Shown here: in pieces, positions 6,966 to 14,739 of the stretch | How positions within the stretch are numbered: position 1 is the first letter of the stretch | Layout: every line of letters begins with the position of its first letter | DNA from: a virus | Direction: 5' to 3' (one strand) | IMG/VR virus record: IMGVR_UViG_3300006916_000527 | Coordinates: 1 to 20,331 of that record | Length of the DNA stretch: 20,331 bases | The notes under the pieces: generated by a model | Told to the model about the DNA's origin: nothing | Database searches by the model: none | What the model saw: only the letters and a program-made list of their open reading frames with translations | Translations under genes and position numbers: made by a program

Positions 6966-7337
6966 ATGGACGTTACCAAAATAATTAGAACATCATCAGG
7001 TGATACTCTCGTGACACGAGTCATTAATGAAACTATTTCTTATATTGAAATTATGTATCCGTTTCAAATTTTGAATCAAATTGAAGGTGGAGAAAAACTC
7101 AACATTCGAGTATTGAAGTGGGATTATGCTTCTGACTTTAAACAACCTTTTAGGATGTACAAGACAAGCATCATTTCAATTTCTGATCCGACTGAAGATA
7201 TGAAGAAGTCGTATGAAAACGTCATCAATTCTGATCAGATAGATGATTACATTCGTGACACTAAGATAAGTGACCCAGATACCAAAGAATATTTAATGGA
7301 AGTACTGGAAAATCTCAAGAAGAAAGAAGTACATTAG
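6966..7337 (+). CDS. Conserved phage protein, possible Sm-like fold
   Basis: A 123-residue protein starting two bases after the uvsW stop. The first 75 residues alternate strands in a way that resembles small Sm-like beta barrels: IIRTSSGDTLVTRV, then a strand with YIEIMYPFQIL, then IRVLKWDYASD and YKTSIISISDP. An IVSxSxP-like end often follows in phage proteins of this type. The C-terminal 45 residues are charged and helical. Similar short genes sit near the late sigma factor in marine T4-like phages, but I cannot name a function. RNA binding or a structural adaptor would be guesses. It belongs to the uvsY-uvsW transcript. Confidence 0.6.
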   Translation: MDVTKIIRTSSGDTLVTRVINETISYIEIMYPFQILNQIEGGEKLNIRVLKWDYASDFKQPFRMYKTSIISISDPTEDMKKSYENVINSDQIDDYIRDTKISDPDTKEYLMEVLENLKKKEVH

Positions 7338-7414
7338 AAATATCCATATGTATAGGCTACACAGTGATTGTACCTCATTGTCAAGCAATTGTCAAGTTTT
7401 TTAAGGATTTTATT

Positions 7415-7957
7415 ATGACTAAAAAAGATAAACCTCTGAAGCACTACGTTAATAATCAAGAGTTTCTTGAGCATATAACTATATACCGTGATAATGTTAT
7501 TAAAGCGAAGAATACGGACAAACCTAGACCACGAGTTCCCGAGTACATAGGTTCGTGTCTTTTCAAGATTGCTACACATTTGTCTCGTAAGCCCAACTTT
7601 GCCAATTATACTTTTAGGGAAGACATGATCTCTGATGGTGTTGAGAATTGTCTGTTGTATATCGACAATTTCGATCCCGCAAAATCTAAGAATCCCTTTG
7701 CATATTTTACTCAAATCATTTATTATGCGTTTTTACGCAGAATTCAAAAAGAGAAAAAACACCTGTACGTAAAATATAAGAGTATGGAGAATGAAGTGAT
7801 CAACACACTGATTCAGAATCTAGGTGAGGATCATGTTTCTGAGCAACTTAATGGTATGGTACATGATGCATACAGTGAAGAGTTCATTGCCGATTTCATC
7901 GAAAGTTTTGAAGCAACTAAGAAAAAGAAGAAAGAACAGGCAAAGAAAAAAGCTTGA
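7415..7957 (+). CDS. 55: Late-transcription sigma factor gp55
   Basis: A 180-residue protein matching T4 gp55 (185 residues), the small sigma factor that directs host RNA polymerase to TATAAATA late promoters. Shared segments include the NNQEFLEHI start region, the FANYTFREDMISDGVENCL segment, the NFDPAKSKNPFAYFTQI-x-x-AFLRRIQKEKK segment (sigma region 2-like, polymerase and -10 binding) and the acidic or basic tail. The ATG at 7415 was chosen because AAGGA lies at 7403-7407 with ideal spacing and the N-terminus then matches T4 in length. An upstream in-frame GTG at 7364 has no ribosome site. Its expected targets are the four octamers upstream. The stop codon lies inside the next promoter. 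Confidence 0.93.
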   Translation: MTKKDKPLKHYVNNQEFLEHITIYRDNVIKAKNTDKPRPRVPEYIGSCLFKIATHLSRKPNFANYTFREDMISDGVENCLLYIDNFDPAKSKNPFAYFTQIIYYAFLRRIQKEKKHLYVKYKSMENEVINTLIQNLGEDHVSEQLNGMVHDAYSEEFIADFIESFEATKKKKKEQAKKKA

Positions 7958-7982
7958 CATTTCGTTAAACTTGCTTTATAAT
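7954..7982 (+). promoter_or_regulatory. Consensus sigma-70 promoter for genes 47-46
   Basis: A perfect TTGACA (7954-7959), a 17-base spacer and a perfect TATAAT (7977-7982). The gp55 stop TGA (7955-7957) lies inside the -35 hexamer. Transcription should start near 7989, about 23 bases before the gene 47 ATG. Confidence 0.88.
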
Positions 7983-8011
7983 GTGCAACAATAACTATTA
8001 GTGGATATTTT

Positions 8012-9067
8012 ATGAAGGTTTGCCTTTTAGGTGACACCCACTTTGGGGTACGTAATGATTCCTTAGCGTTTCACCGATATTATGATGAGTTCTATACGAA
8101 TCATTTCTTTCCGTATTTGGAAAAGAATGATATCAAAACGATTATCCAGTTAGGCGATTTGTTTGACCGTAGGAAGTATATCAACTTTGTTTCCTTGTCA
8201 GAGAGTCGCAGATATTTCTTTGACCGATTGGCTGAGTTTGATATTGACTTTCACGCACTGATCGGTAATCACGATATCTTTTGGAAGAATAGTGTAGAAG
8301 TAAACTCTCCGGATTTGTTGTTGAAAGACTACGACAACATTACTCTATGGCAGAAGCCTGGGGCACTGACAATCGGTGGCGCTGTGTTTGATATGATCCC
8401 GTGGATATGTAAAGAGAATCAAGAAGAAATCTTTTCGTTTATTGACAAGAGTACCTCTCCGTTTTGTATCGGTCACTTTGAGTTGGCTGGATTTCAAATG
8501 ATGAAAGGCGTAAATTCACACGATGGTATAAAATCAGATTTCCTTGACAAGTATGACGACGTATTCAGCGGTCATTTTCATACGCAATCAAAGTCCGGTA
8601 ACGTAAGATACACGGGCGCACCATACGAGTTGTTCTGGAATGATTATGCAGACCCGAAAGGTTTTTGGATATTCGACACCGACACAAAAGAAGTGGAGTT
8701 TGTACAGAACGAATTGCATATGTTCCACAAGATTTTCTATGACGATTCTAAAGAGATAGAAGACATTGACTTTGAGAAATACTCTGACGCTTATGTCAAG
8801 ATTGTGGTACTCAACAAACAAAGCCCATATTTATTTGACAAATTGCTTGATGAGTTGTATAATGTTAATCCGGCAAATATATCTGTCATTGAAGATTTCA
8901 CAGATGATGTTATAGAGAATATTGATTCGGAACTGATAGACCAAGCAGAAGACACGCTGACGATTCTATCTAATTACGTAGACCAACAAAACATAAATGA
9001 GGCAGAACCAGTCAAGACACTGATGCGTGAACTTTATGTCGAGGCTCTGTCGCAGGAGACTGTTTAG
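8012..9067 (+). CDS. 47: gp47, Mre11-like nuclease subunit (SbcD family)
   Basis: A 351-residue calcineurin-like phosphoesterase matching T4 gp47 (339 residues). It forms a complex with gp46 that processes double-strand DNA ends for recombination and degrades host DNA. The five metal-binding motifs are all visible: GDTHFG (Asp8, His10), GDLFDRR (Asp49), GNHD (Asn86, His87), GHFE (His155) and GHFH (His188, His190). The C-terminal part from about residue 230 is the capping and gp46-binding region. The ribosome site is weak (GTGGA at 8001-8005). Gene 46 follows with a one-base overlap. Confidence 0.96.
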   Translation: MKVCLLGDTHFGVRNDSLAFHRYYDEFYTNHFFPYLEKNDIKTIIQLGDLFDRRKYINFVSLSESRRYFFDRLAEFDIDFHALIGNHDIFWKNSVEVNSPDLLLKDYDNITLWQKPGALTIGGAVFDMIPWICKENQEEIFSFIDKSTSPFCIGHFELAGFQMMKGVNSHDGIKSDFLDKYDDVFSGHFHTQSKSGNVRYTGAPYELFWNDYADPKGFWIFDTDTKEVEFVQNELHMFHKIFYDDSKEIEDIDFEKYSDAYVKIVVLNKQSPYLFDKLLDELYNVNPANISVIEDFTDDVIENIDSELIDQAEDTLTILSNYVDQQNINEAEPVKTLMRELYVEALSQETV

Positions 9068-10782
9068 TGATTATATTCAGAACTTTGAAGTATAAAAACT
9101 TTTTATCGTCTGGAAACTATTTTACTAAGATTGATTTGGATAAAGAAATATCCACTTTGATTCTTGGTGCAAACGGTTCTGGTAAATCTACAATGCTTGA
9201 TGCGTTGTGTTTCGGGTTGTTTGGCAAGCCTTTTCGTAACATTAACAAACCACAATTACTTAACAGTATCAATCAAAAGAATGCGACAGTTGAGATTGAG
9301 TTTGATACGGGAAACAAATCCTACCGTGTTGTGCGTGGTATGAAACCAAACATCTTTGAGATTTATTGTAACGGTAAGATGCTCAATCAAGATGCTGCGG
9401 TTAGGGATTATCAAGATACTTTTGAGAAAGTAATTCTAAAACTTAATTATAAATCATTTACGCAGATTGTAATTCTGGGTAGCGCATCGTTCACTCCGTT
9501 TATGCAACTGTCTGCGTCTGACCGTCGTTCTATCATTGAAGACTTACTGGATATTCGTATCTTCTCTACGATGAACTCACTACTCAAAGAACGATATCAG
9601 AAACTAAAGAATGAACTTACAAATGTCAAGTACAAATCTGATTCTATAGAAGAACGAATAGAGGTACATCGCCAGTATATTGATGATATCAAAAAGGATA
9701 ACAAAGAGAAAGTCAATAACTTACGAGAACAGATTACTAACGAGCAAGAACAGATTGATTCTCGACTAGAAGAACTCAAGTGTTTACAGAAAAAGCATGA
9801 TGGTGTGGCAGATGAAGTCCGAGAAGCAGCATCTATCTCAGATAAAATCAAGAAACTAGAAGACGTACAAAAAGACCTCAAACGAACTAAGAAAAAAATT
9901 GATAGTGACATCTCTTTCTATGAAGACAATGATGAATGCCCTACTTGTAAGCAGGGTATCGAAGAACACTTCAAGAACGATATTCTTACCGAACGATCTG
10001 ATAAGAAATCTAAAGTTGATGATGGATTGCGTGAACTCAAACTCAAACACGCCGCAATGAAAAGTAAGATGGAAGTTATTCACGAGGCTATGGAACGAAT
10101 GAACAAACTGAAGATTCGTATATCATCGCTAGAGAATGAAAACAACGCATCTACAAAATACATTGGCTCATTGGAGGAAGAAGTTTCTAGATCATCGTTG
10201 TCGAAGACTAATATCAATGAACAGCAAGATAAACTCAAAGAGTTGGAACAAGAACTTGCTGAGAACGAAGAGCGTGTGAAAGTAATGCTCGAAGAGAAAC
10301 ACAACCAAGAGATTGCTGCACACTTACTCAAAGATACTGGTATCAAGACTAGGATTATCAAGCAGTATATTCCTATTATTAACAAGTTGGTGAATAAGTA
10401 TCTTGCGTCTATGGATTTCTTCGTGAATTTCAACCTAGACGAGTCGTTCAAGGAAACAATTAAGTCCAGACATCGTGATGACTTTTCGTATGCTTCATTC
10501 TCCGAAGGTGAGAAACAACGAATCGATATGGCGTTGATGCTAACTTGGAGAACGATTGCAAAACTAAAGAATTCAACTAGCACTAACATTCTGATTCTAG
10601 ATGAAGTCTTTGATTCGTCACTAGACAATAACGGTACAGAAGACTTAATGAAACTCTTGAATATGTTGGAAGCAACTAATTTGTTTGTTATCAGCCATAA
10701 AGGCGATATCTTACAAGACAAGTTTGCTGATGTTATCAAGTTTGAGAAACACAATAACTTTTCTAAGATGGTAGAACAATGA
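9067..10782 (+). CDS. 46: gp46, Rad50-like ATPase subunit (SbcC family)
   Basis: A 571-residue SMC-type ATPase matching T4 gp46 (560 residues). The Walker A motif GANGSGKST is at 34-42. A long coiled coil spans about residues 165-420. It is interrupted by a zinc hook CPTC (Cys291, Cys294), through which two molecules dimerise. The ABC signature SEGEKQR is at 479-485 and Walker B ILILDE at 508-513, with a His switch in FVISHKGD near 541-548. The start is GTG and overlaps the gene 47 stop (TAGTG), so it is probably coupled to gp47 translation. Its own stop overlaps the next ATG (ATGA). All ATPase elements are intact. Confidence 0.97.
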   Translation: MIIFRTLKYKNFLSSGNYFTKIDLDKEISTLILGANGSGKSTMLDALCFGLFGKPFRNINKPQLLNSINQKNATVEIEFDTGNKSYRVVRGMKPNIFEIYCNGKMLNQDAAVRDYQDTFEKVILKLNYKSFTQIVILGSASFTPFMQLSASDRRSIIEDLLDIRIFSTMNSLLKERYQKLKNELTNVKYKSDSIEERIEVHRQYIDDIKKDNKEKVNNLREQITNEQEQIDSRLEELKCLQKKHDGVADEVREAASISDKIKKLEDVQKDLKRTKKKIDSDISFYEDNDECPTCKQGIEEHFKNDILTERSDKKSKVDDGLRELKLKHAAMKSKMEVIHEAMERMNKLKIRISSLENENNASTKYIGSLEEEVSRSSLSKTNINEQQDKLKELEQELAENEERVKVMLEEKHNQEIAAHLLKDTGIKTRIIKQYIPIINKLVNKYLASMDFFVNFNLDESFKETIKSRHRDDFSYASFSEGEKQRIDMALMLTWRTIAKLKNSTSTNILILDEVFDSSLDNNGTEDLMKLLNMLEATNLFVISHKGDILQDKFADVIKFEKHNNFSKMVEQ

Positions 10783-11873
10783 AAGACTGGCAACACGGAT
10801 ATGATTTAGAATATTTAAAAGATCTTGAGAAGAAATTTTCAGATTATAATCAATATACTTTGTCACCATTCGCTAAGTATAAGAAAAATAATATTGCCGA
10901 ATCATTACACAAAAACACCTTGATACTTTTGGATGATGCTCGATTAGAAATCACTACATCGAAAGCAAGTTCAAAGATCAAATTATATGGCGATATTGTA
11001 ATCGGAAAAAAGGAAGTTGGAGATGTCACAATATCGAAACTGTCTGGAAATCTGCAAACGTTAGCGCATGCTATAGATGACTATAGTGACAACAATTGTT
11101 GGCTTTATGTGTGGGCAGAAAATAGCAAACATACATCATTAGCCAAAACTTGCGGATTTTGTGAGGTTGGACCTAAGATTACTTCTTATGGAGAAATTTA
11201 TAAAATCTTTTATAGAGGAGAAGATCGGGAATTTCCTATAGTAGATCCGGTAGAGTTTGTGGCAATTAAAAAGGTAGATGATGTCAGATTAGATTTGATT
11301 GAATCCATTCGTAGCAAGATTGAGGATTTGCCTGAATTTACTAATCACTATAGCAATTACAATAAAGGAAAGTCTTGGTCTGCTTTGTCTCTCAGAGGCT
11401 ACACAGCAGACCCTTCATTTATTACTAAGCCTAGCGAAATGAATGCTGCGTGGAAAAAAGATCACGAAACACTTGACTTTTACCTACAAGATAGTGTATT
11501 ATATGACTTGTTTCCGGAGGTTAGAGAGTTGATTGCTCCTTACGGGGATGATGTACATCGTGTTAGATTAATGCTATTAAAGCCTAAGACGGGGGAGTTG
11601 AGTAGACATACTGATCAAGTAGATCCCGATTCTGGAGGTTCTATTGGTAAATTATCAAGATTGCATTTTCCTATTGTGACAAACGATAAAGTTTTATTCA
11701 CGTCGTGGGATACTGACGGAGTAGAACATAATGTCAAAATGGATGTCGGTGAGTGTTGGTTTCTTGACACGAGGAAGCCACACAAAGCAGTAAACTTTGG
11801 TGATGAAGATAGAATTCATTTAGTTGTTGATATTGTTACTGAGAAATTTTTATATGACAAACTTATTGGCTGA
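10779..11873 (+). CDS. Two-domain protein: GNAT-like domain fused to Asp/Asn beta-hydroxylase-type 2-oxoglutarate oxygenase
   Basis: A 364-residue protein. The C-terminal domain (about 195-355) is a 2-oxoglutarate/Fe(II) dioxygenase resembling the aspartyl/asparaginyl beta-hydroxylase family. It has the His-x-Asp iron pair at His277/Asp279 (in LSRHTDQVD), a distal iron His at 335 (in RKPHKAVN) and the 2-oxoglutarate-binding Arg345 (in DRIHLVVDI). The N-terminal domain (about 1-147) looks like a GNAT acyltransferase fold. It has the late-strand pattern WLYVWAENSKHTSLAKTCGF followed by GEIYKIFYRG, but I do not see the acetyl-CoA loop Q/R-x-x-G-x-G/A, so acyl transfer is uncertain. The gene overlaps 46 by four bases and the next gene by 20. 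Substrate unknown: a protein side chain, free amino acid or DNA base are all possible. Confidence 0.78.
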   Translation: MKDWQHGYDLEYLKDLEKKFSDYNQYTLSPFAKYKKNNIAESLHKNTLILLDDARLEITTSKASSKIKLYGDIVIGKKEVGDVTISKLSGNLQTLAHAIDDYSDNNCWLYVWAENSKHTSLAKTCGFCEVGPKITSYGEIYKIFYRGEDREFPIVDPVEFVAIKKVDDVRLDLIESIRSKIEDLPEFTNHYSNYNKGKSWSALSLRGYTADPSFITKPSEMNAAWKKDHETLDFYLQDSVLYDLFPEVRELIAPYGDDVHRVRLMLLKPKTGELSRHTDQVDPDSGGSIGKLSRLHFPIVTNDKVLFTSWDTDGVEHNVKMDVGECWFLDTRKPHKAVNFGDEDRIHLVVDIVTEKFLYDKLIG

Positions 11874-12654
11874 AGATTATTTACAGTTGATTGCTGGTTG
11901 GCAAGACCCAAACCCCACACCCGTTATTGAAGAATACGATGGGGTATCTGTAGTGCGTGACGATTTGCTAAGTTATGGTAGCAAGATTCGTTTTATTGAT
12001 TACTTTATAGGTCACGCAGAAGAAAACAGAAATGTCAAAGAATGGGTGTTTGGGTCTTGCCCCGCAACAGGTTACGCACAGATTAGTCTGCCGGTCGTGT
12101 GCGAAAGGTACGGAAAGAAAGCCGTGCTGTTTATGGCAGAGCGTAGTATGGATAAACTCCATGACTACCAAAAGAGGGGGTTAGAACTCGGCGCAGAATA
12201 TCACTGGGTCAAAATGGGTATGCTCAATGTGACGCAATCGAAAGCACGTAAGTATGTAGAAGAGGACTCATCCACTCGCCGAGTTCTTCCCCTTGGATTA
12301 GAGCACGAAACTGTATTAGCATCTATTATTAAAGTTGCTAGAGAACTTCCTATTGTACCGGATGCTATATGGTCAGTAGGTTCTTCAGGAACTCTCAATA
12401 GAGGGCTTCAGTTAGCGTTTCCCGAATCAGAAATTCATGTAGTTCAAGTTGGACACTCTATGAAAGAAAGAGAGATTGGTCGAGCAATCCATCACATTTC
12501 TCCATATAAGTTTGACCGCCCAGTCAAGAAGCACGAGATACCACCTTTTCCGTCTGCACCTACGTATGACGCAAAAGGATGGCAACCTATGCTTGATTAT
12601 TATGAAACACATGACAAACCAAAAAATATTTTATATTGGAATGTTGCTTTTTAA
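11854..12654 (+). CDS. Fold-type II PLP enzyme, ACC deaminase/D-cysteine desulfhydrase-like
   Basis: A 266-residue protein resembling the tryptophan-synthase-beta superfamily of pyridoxal-phosphate enzymes. VRDDLLSYGSKIRFIDYF (about residues 34-51) parallels the KRDDL-x-GGNK-x-RKLEYL signature of ACC deaminase and D-cysteine desulfhydrase, making Lys44 the likely PLP-binding lysine. GSSGT at 176-180 fits the phosphate-binding glycine loop. The family's usual QSNH-like substrate loop is replaced by SCPATGYAQ (68-76). ACC deaminases are about 340 residues, so this is a short version. The ATG at 11854 was preferred over one at 11824 because the family similarity begins after it. It overlaps the oxygenase gene by 20 bases and probably shares a pathway with it. 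Substrate unknown. Confidence 0.72.
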   Translation: MTNLLAEDYLQLIAGWQDPNPTPVIEEYDGVSVVRDDLLSYGSKIRFIDYFIGHAEENRNVKEWVFGSCPATGYAQISLPVVCERYGKKAVLFMAERSMDKLHDYQKRGLELGAEYHWVKMGMLNVTQSKARKYVEEDSSTRRVLPLGLEHETVLASIIKVARELPIVPDAIWSVGSSGTLNRGLQLAFPESEIHVVQVGHSMKEREIGRAIHHISPYKFDRPVKKHEIPPFPSAPTYDAKGWQPMLDYYETHDKPKNILYWNVAF

Positions 12655-12672
12655 ATACTTTTGTGTTACAAT
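12644..12672 (+). promoter_or_regulatory. Probable sigma-70 promoter before the dCMP deaminase gene
   Basis: TTGCTT (12644-12649), a 17-base spacer and TACAAT (12667-12672), with an extended -10 TG at 12664-12665. The -35 overlaps the end of the PLP gene. It is weaker than the two consensus promoters but has correct spacing, and the start codon lies 25 bases downstream. Confidence 0.6.
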
Positions 12673-12696
12673 ACGATATTCGTTGGGAGTATCTAG

Positions 12697-13161
12697 ATGA
12701 AAAGTAAATATAAGAAAGCATATATGAAAACGGCAAAAACATTTGCCGAACTTAGTTATGCCACACGAGCGCAAGTTGGTACGATTATTGTAAAAGATGA
12801 TCGCATTATTTCTATTGGTTACAATGGTATGCCATCCGGTTGGGATAACGAATGTGAGTATTACGATCCAAAAACAATTGAAGATTGGATGAATCCTTCT
12901 GACTACGACGTGTATTGTAGGAAGATCACAAAAGATGAAGTGTTACATGCAGAGACAAATGCTATAGCGAAAGTGGCACAGAGTTCTGAATCTTGTAAGG
13001 GTGGTGTGATGTTTACTACCCATATGCCTTGTATTAATTGTGCTAAATTAATACACCAGAGTGGTATTTCTGCAGTTTACTATGCAAATGATTACGATTC
13101 AAATGTAGGATCTGGTAAGCAGTTTTTACTTGATAGTAATGTAGAGTTGGAACAAGTATGA
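12697..13161 (+). CDS. dCMP deaminase
   Basis: A 154-residue zinc-dependent deoxycytidylate deaminase, which converts dCMP to dUMP and so feeds thymidylate synthesis. The zinc-site motifs are complete: HAE at 84-86 (His84 ligand, Glu86 proton shuttle) and PCINCAK at 111-117 (Cys112 and Cys115 ligands). The N-terminal VGTIIVKDDRIISIGYNG strand-loop (27-44) and the MPSG segment are typical. T4 encodes the equivalent enzyme (cd, 193 residues). It has its own probable promoter and a GGGAG ribosome site near 12684. Its stop overlaps the next start, so it is coupled to the methyltransferase gene. An intact active site argues for function. Confidence 0.93.
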   Translation: MKSKYKKAYMKTAKTFAELSYATRAQVGTIIVKDDRIISIGYNGMPSGWDNECEYYDPKTIEDWMNPSDYDVYCRKITKDEVLHAETNAIAKVAQSSESCKGGVMFTTHMPCINCAKLIHQSGISAVYYANDYDSNVGSGKQFLLDSNVELEQV

Positions 13162-14729
13162 TGAAAGTATTTTATGAAAAAAACGATTGGCTAATGGAGC
13201 ATCCAACAAACAAAACTTTTGAAGAAGTTATGTGTATGACTGACGAAGAGTTTGTTAATTGGTTTGTTGAGTTGCGCAAAGCGGTTGTATATGCTTGGGA
13301 TGAATTGGGATTTCCACCAAGAGTGGGCTACGATGAACAAGATATAAAAGATCAGTTTAAAAAAATGTATGGATATTCTGTTCATGAATTTGAAAAAATT
13401 GATGATAGCACCGGAGAATCTGATGTCATAAAAAACTCATCTAACTTAGGGAATGCGGCTAATCAATGGTTCCCCACTATGATGAAAACTCGAATCAATT
13501 ACAACGCTAATGATGATGGGCTTTCCATATACGATCATTTTAAAAATGATGAACTGTTAGAGAAAACTCTTAAATATGCTCGCCGACATTTCAAGCGTGA
13601 TTCTTTTTATTCATATTCTCTGACAGTAAAAGTTGGAGAAACGATTACTATAGGAAGTTTGAACCACACGGTAACCGATGCAAAAAGCTTCATTGAATGG
13701 TTTGAAAATAAAGCAAGGGTATATGATACGCATGATTATTGGATTGACCATAAGAAAGATACTGAGTATACAGGCTTCAAGGATGATCTAAGAAAAACTC
13801 AATTTCTTTGCTTGACAAAGGAGGAACTTTCCTGCTATAATATTCCCGAAACATGTAAAAAGAATGTTGGAGAAGATCGAGAGGGATTTATTTATCAGAT
13901 TCGAATCTATAAGAAAGGTCAAAAACTTTTCCCGATTGGATTGAAAGCATTTAGAATTTCTTGGTGTCAATATGCTGTCAACTTTCCTCCGATGACCGCT
14001 AAGTATTTGTATGAGAAATATACAAAGCATATTACTGATCAAGATACTATTAACCTCTACGATCCGTCAAGCGGATGGGGTGGAAGAATACTAGGTGCTA
14101 TGGCTGTAAGATCACCTAACAAAATCCATTACATTGGAACAGATCCGAACACCGATCATACAATATACGTTGATGGTAAAAAAACTACTAAATACGAACA
14201 CTTAGCTGATTTCTACAATCAGACTAAAAACGAGGGAACGCTATTCAAAAAGTCAAACACTTTCGATATCTATCAGTTGGGATCGGAAGTCATAGGTGAA
14301 GACGAGAACTTTCAAAAGTATCGTGGAAAATTGGACATGGTATTTACATCACCCCCATATTTTTCTAAAGAAGCATATTCGGAAGACGACGAACAATCGT
14401 ATAAAAAGTTTGATACGTATGAAGTTTGGAAAGACGGATTTCTGAGACAGACACTAAAGACTGCAGTAGAGTATCTAAGAAATGATCGATATCTTCTGTG
14501 GAACATTGCTGACATAAAACTCGGTAAAGATATGCTGCCATTAGAAGATGACAGCAAAGAAATTTTGGAAGAGCTTGGGATGGAATATAAAGGATTCTTG
14601 AAGATGGCTCTCGCAAAGATGCCTGGAGGAAACAGAGTTTCCGACGAGCAAGCAACTTTTAAAAATAGTTGCGTGATAAATGGTTCTATTCATAAGTATG
14701 AACCTATATTTGTTTACTACAAACCTTAA
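13158..14729 (+). CDS. Large SAM-dependent DNA methyltransferase-like protein (TSPPY motif)
   Basis: A 523-residue protein. The C-terminal half is a class I methyltransferase: the SAM-binding motif I DPSSGWGGR is at 302-310, an acidic YIGTDPNT strand follows near 328-335, and catalytic motif IV TSPPY is at 397-401. The (T/S)SPPY form is typical of beta-type N4-cytosine and some N6-adenine amino-methyltransferases. The N-terminal 290 residues are not recognised and could bind the target. They include a FPPRVGYDE segment and a repeated Tyr/Phe-rich region. The order motif I before motif IV is that of gamma/alpha-type enzymes. No restriction endonuclease is next to it, so it may protect phage DNA or be an orphan modifier. 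Either of two adjacent ATGs (13158, 13161) may be the start. Confidence 0.75.
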   Translation: MMKVFYEKNDWLMEHPTNKTFEEVMCMTDEEFVNWFVELRKAVVYAWDELGFPPRVGYDEQDIKDQFKKMYGYSVHEFEKIDDSTGESDVIKNSSNLGNAANQWFPTMMKTRINYNANDDGLSIYDHFKNDELLEKTLKYARRHFKRDSFYSYSLTVKVGETITIGSLNHTVTDAKSFIEWFENKARVYDTHDYWIDHKKDTEYTGFKDDLRKTQFLCLTKEELSCYNIPETCKKNVGEDREGFIYQIRIYKKGQKLFPIGLKAFRISWCQYAVNFPPMTAKYLYEKYTKHITDQDTINLYDPSSGWGGRILGAMAVRSPNKIHYIGTDPNTDHTIYVDGKKTTKYEHLADFYNQTKNEGTLFKKSNTFDIYQLGSEVIGEDENFQKYRGKLDMVFTSPPYFSKEAYSEDDEQSYKKFDTYEVWKDGFLRQTLKTAVEYLRNDRYLLWNIADIKLGKDMLPLEDDSKEILEELGMEYKGFLKMALAKMPGGNRVSDEQATFKNSCVINGSIHKYEPIFVYYKP

Positions 14730-14739
14730 GGAGTGGATT

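Noticed and set aside
7364-7414. Upstream GTG start extending gp55 by 17 residues
   Set aside because: No ribosome site, and the extension has no counterpart in T4 gp55. The ATG at 7415 has AAGGA at proper spacing.
10080-10796. Long antisense open frame (238 codons) opposite gene 46
   Set aside because: It is Ser/Leu-rich, as expected from the reverse strand of a Glu/Lys-rich coiled coil. It has no ribosome site or recognisable domain and is fully covered by gene 46.
12476-12700. Forward 74-codon open frame overlapping the PLP gene
   Set aside because: Out-of-frame shadow of the PLP gene with no ribosome site. Its end merely runs through the promoter region into the deaminase gene.
14680-14739. 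Longer N-terminus for the 82-residue protein at 14740
   Set aside because: The extension lies within the methyltransferase gene and would leave the strong AAGGAG site at 14728-14733 unused.
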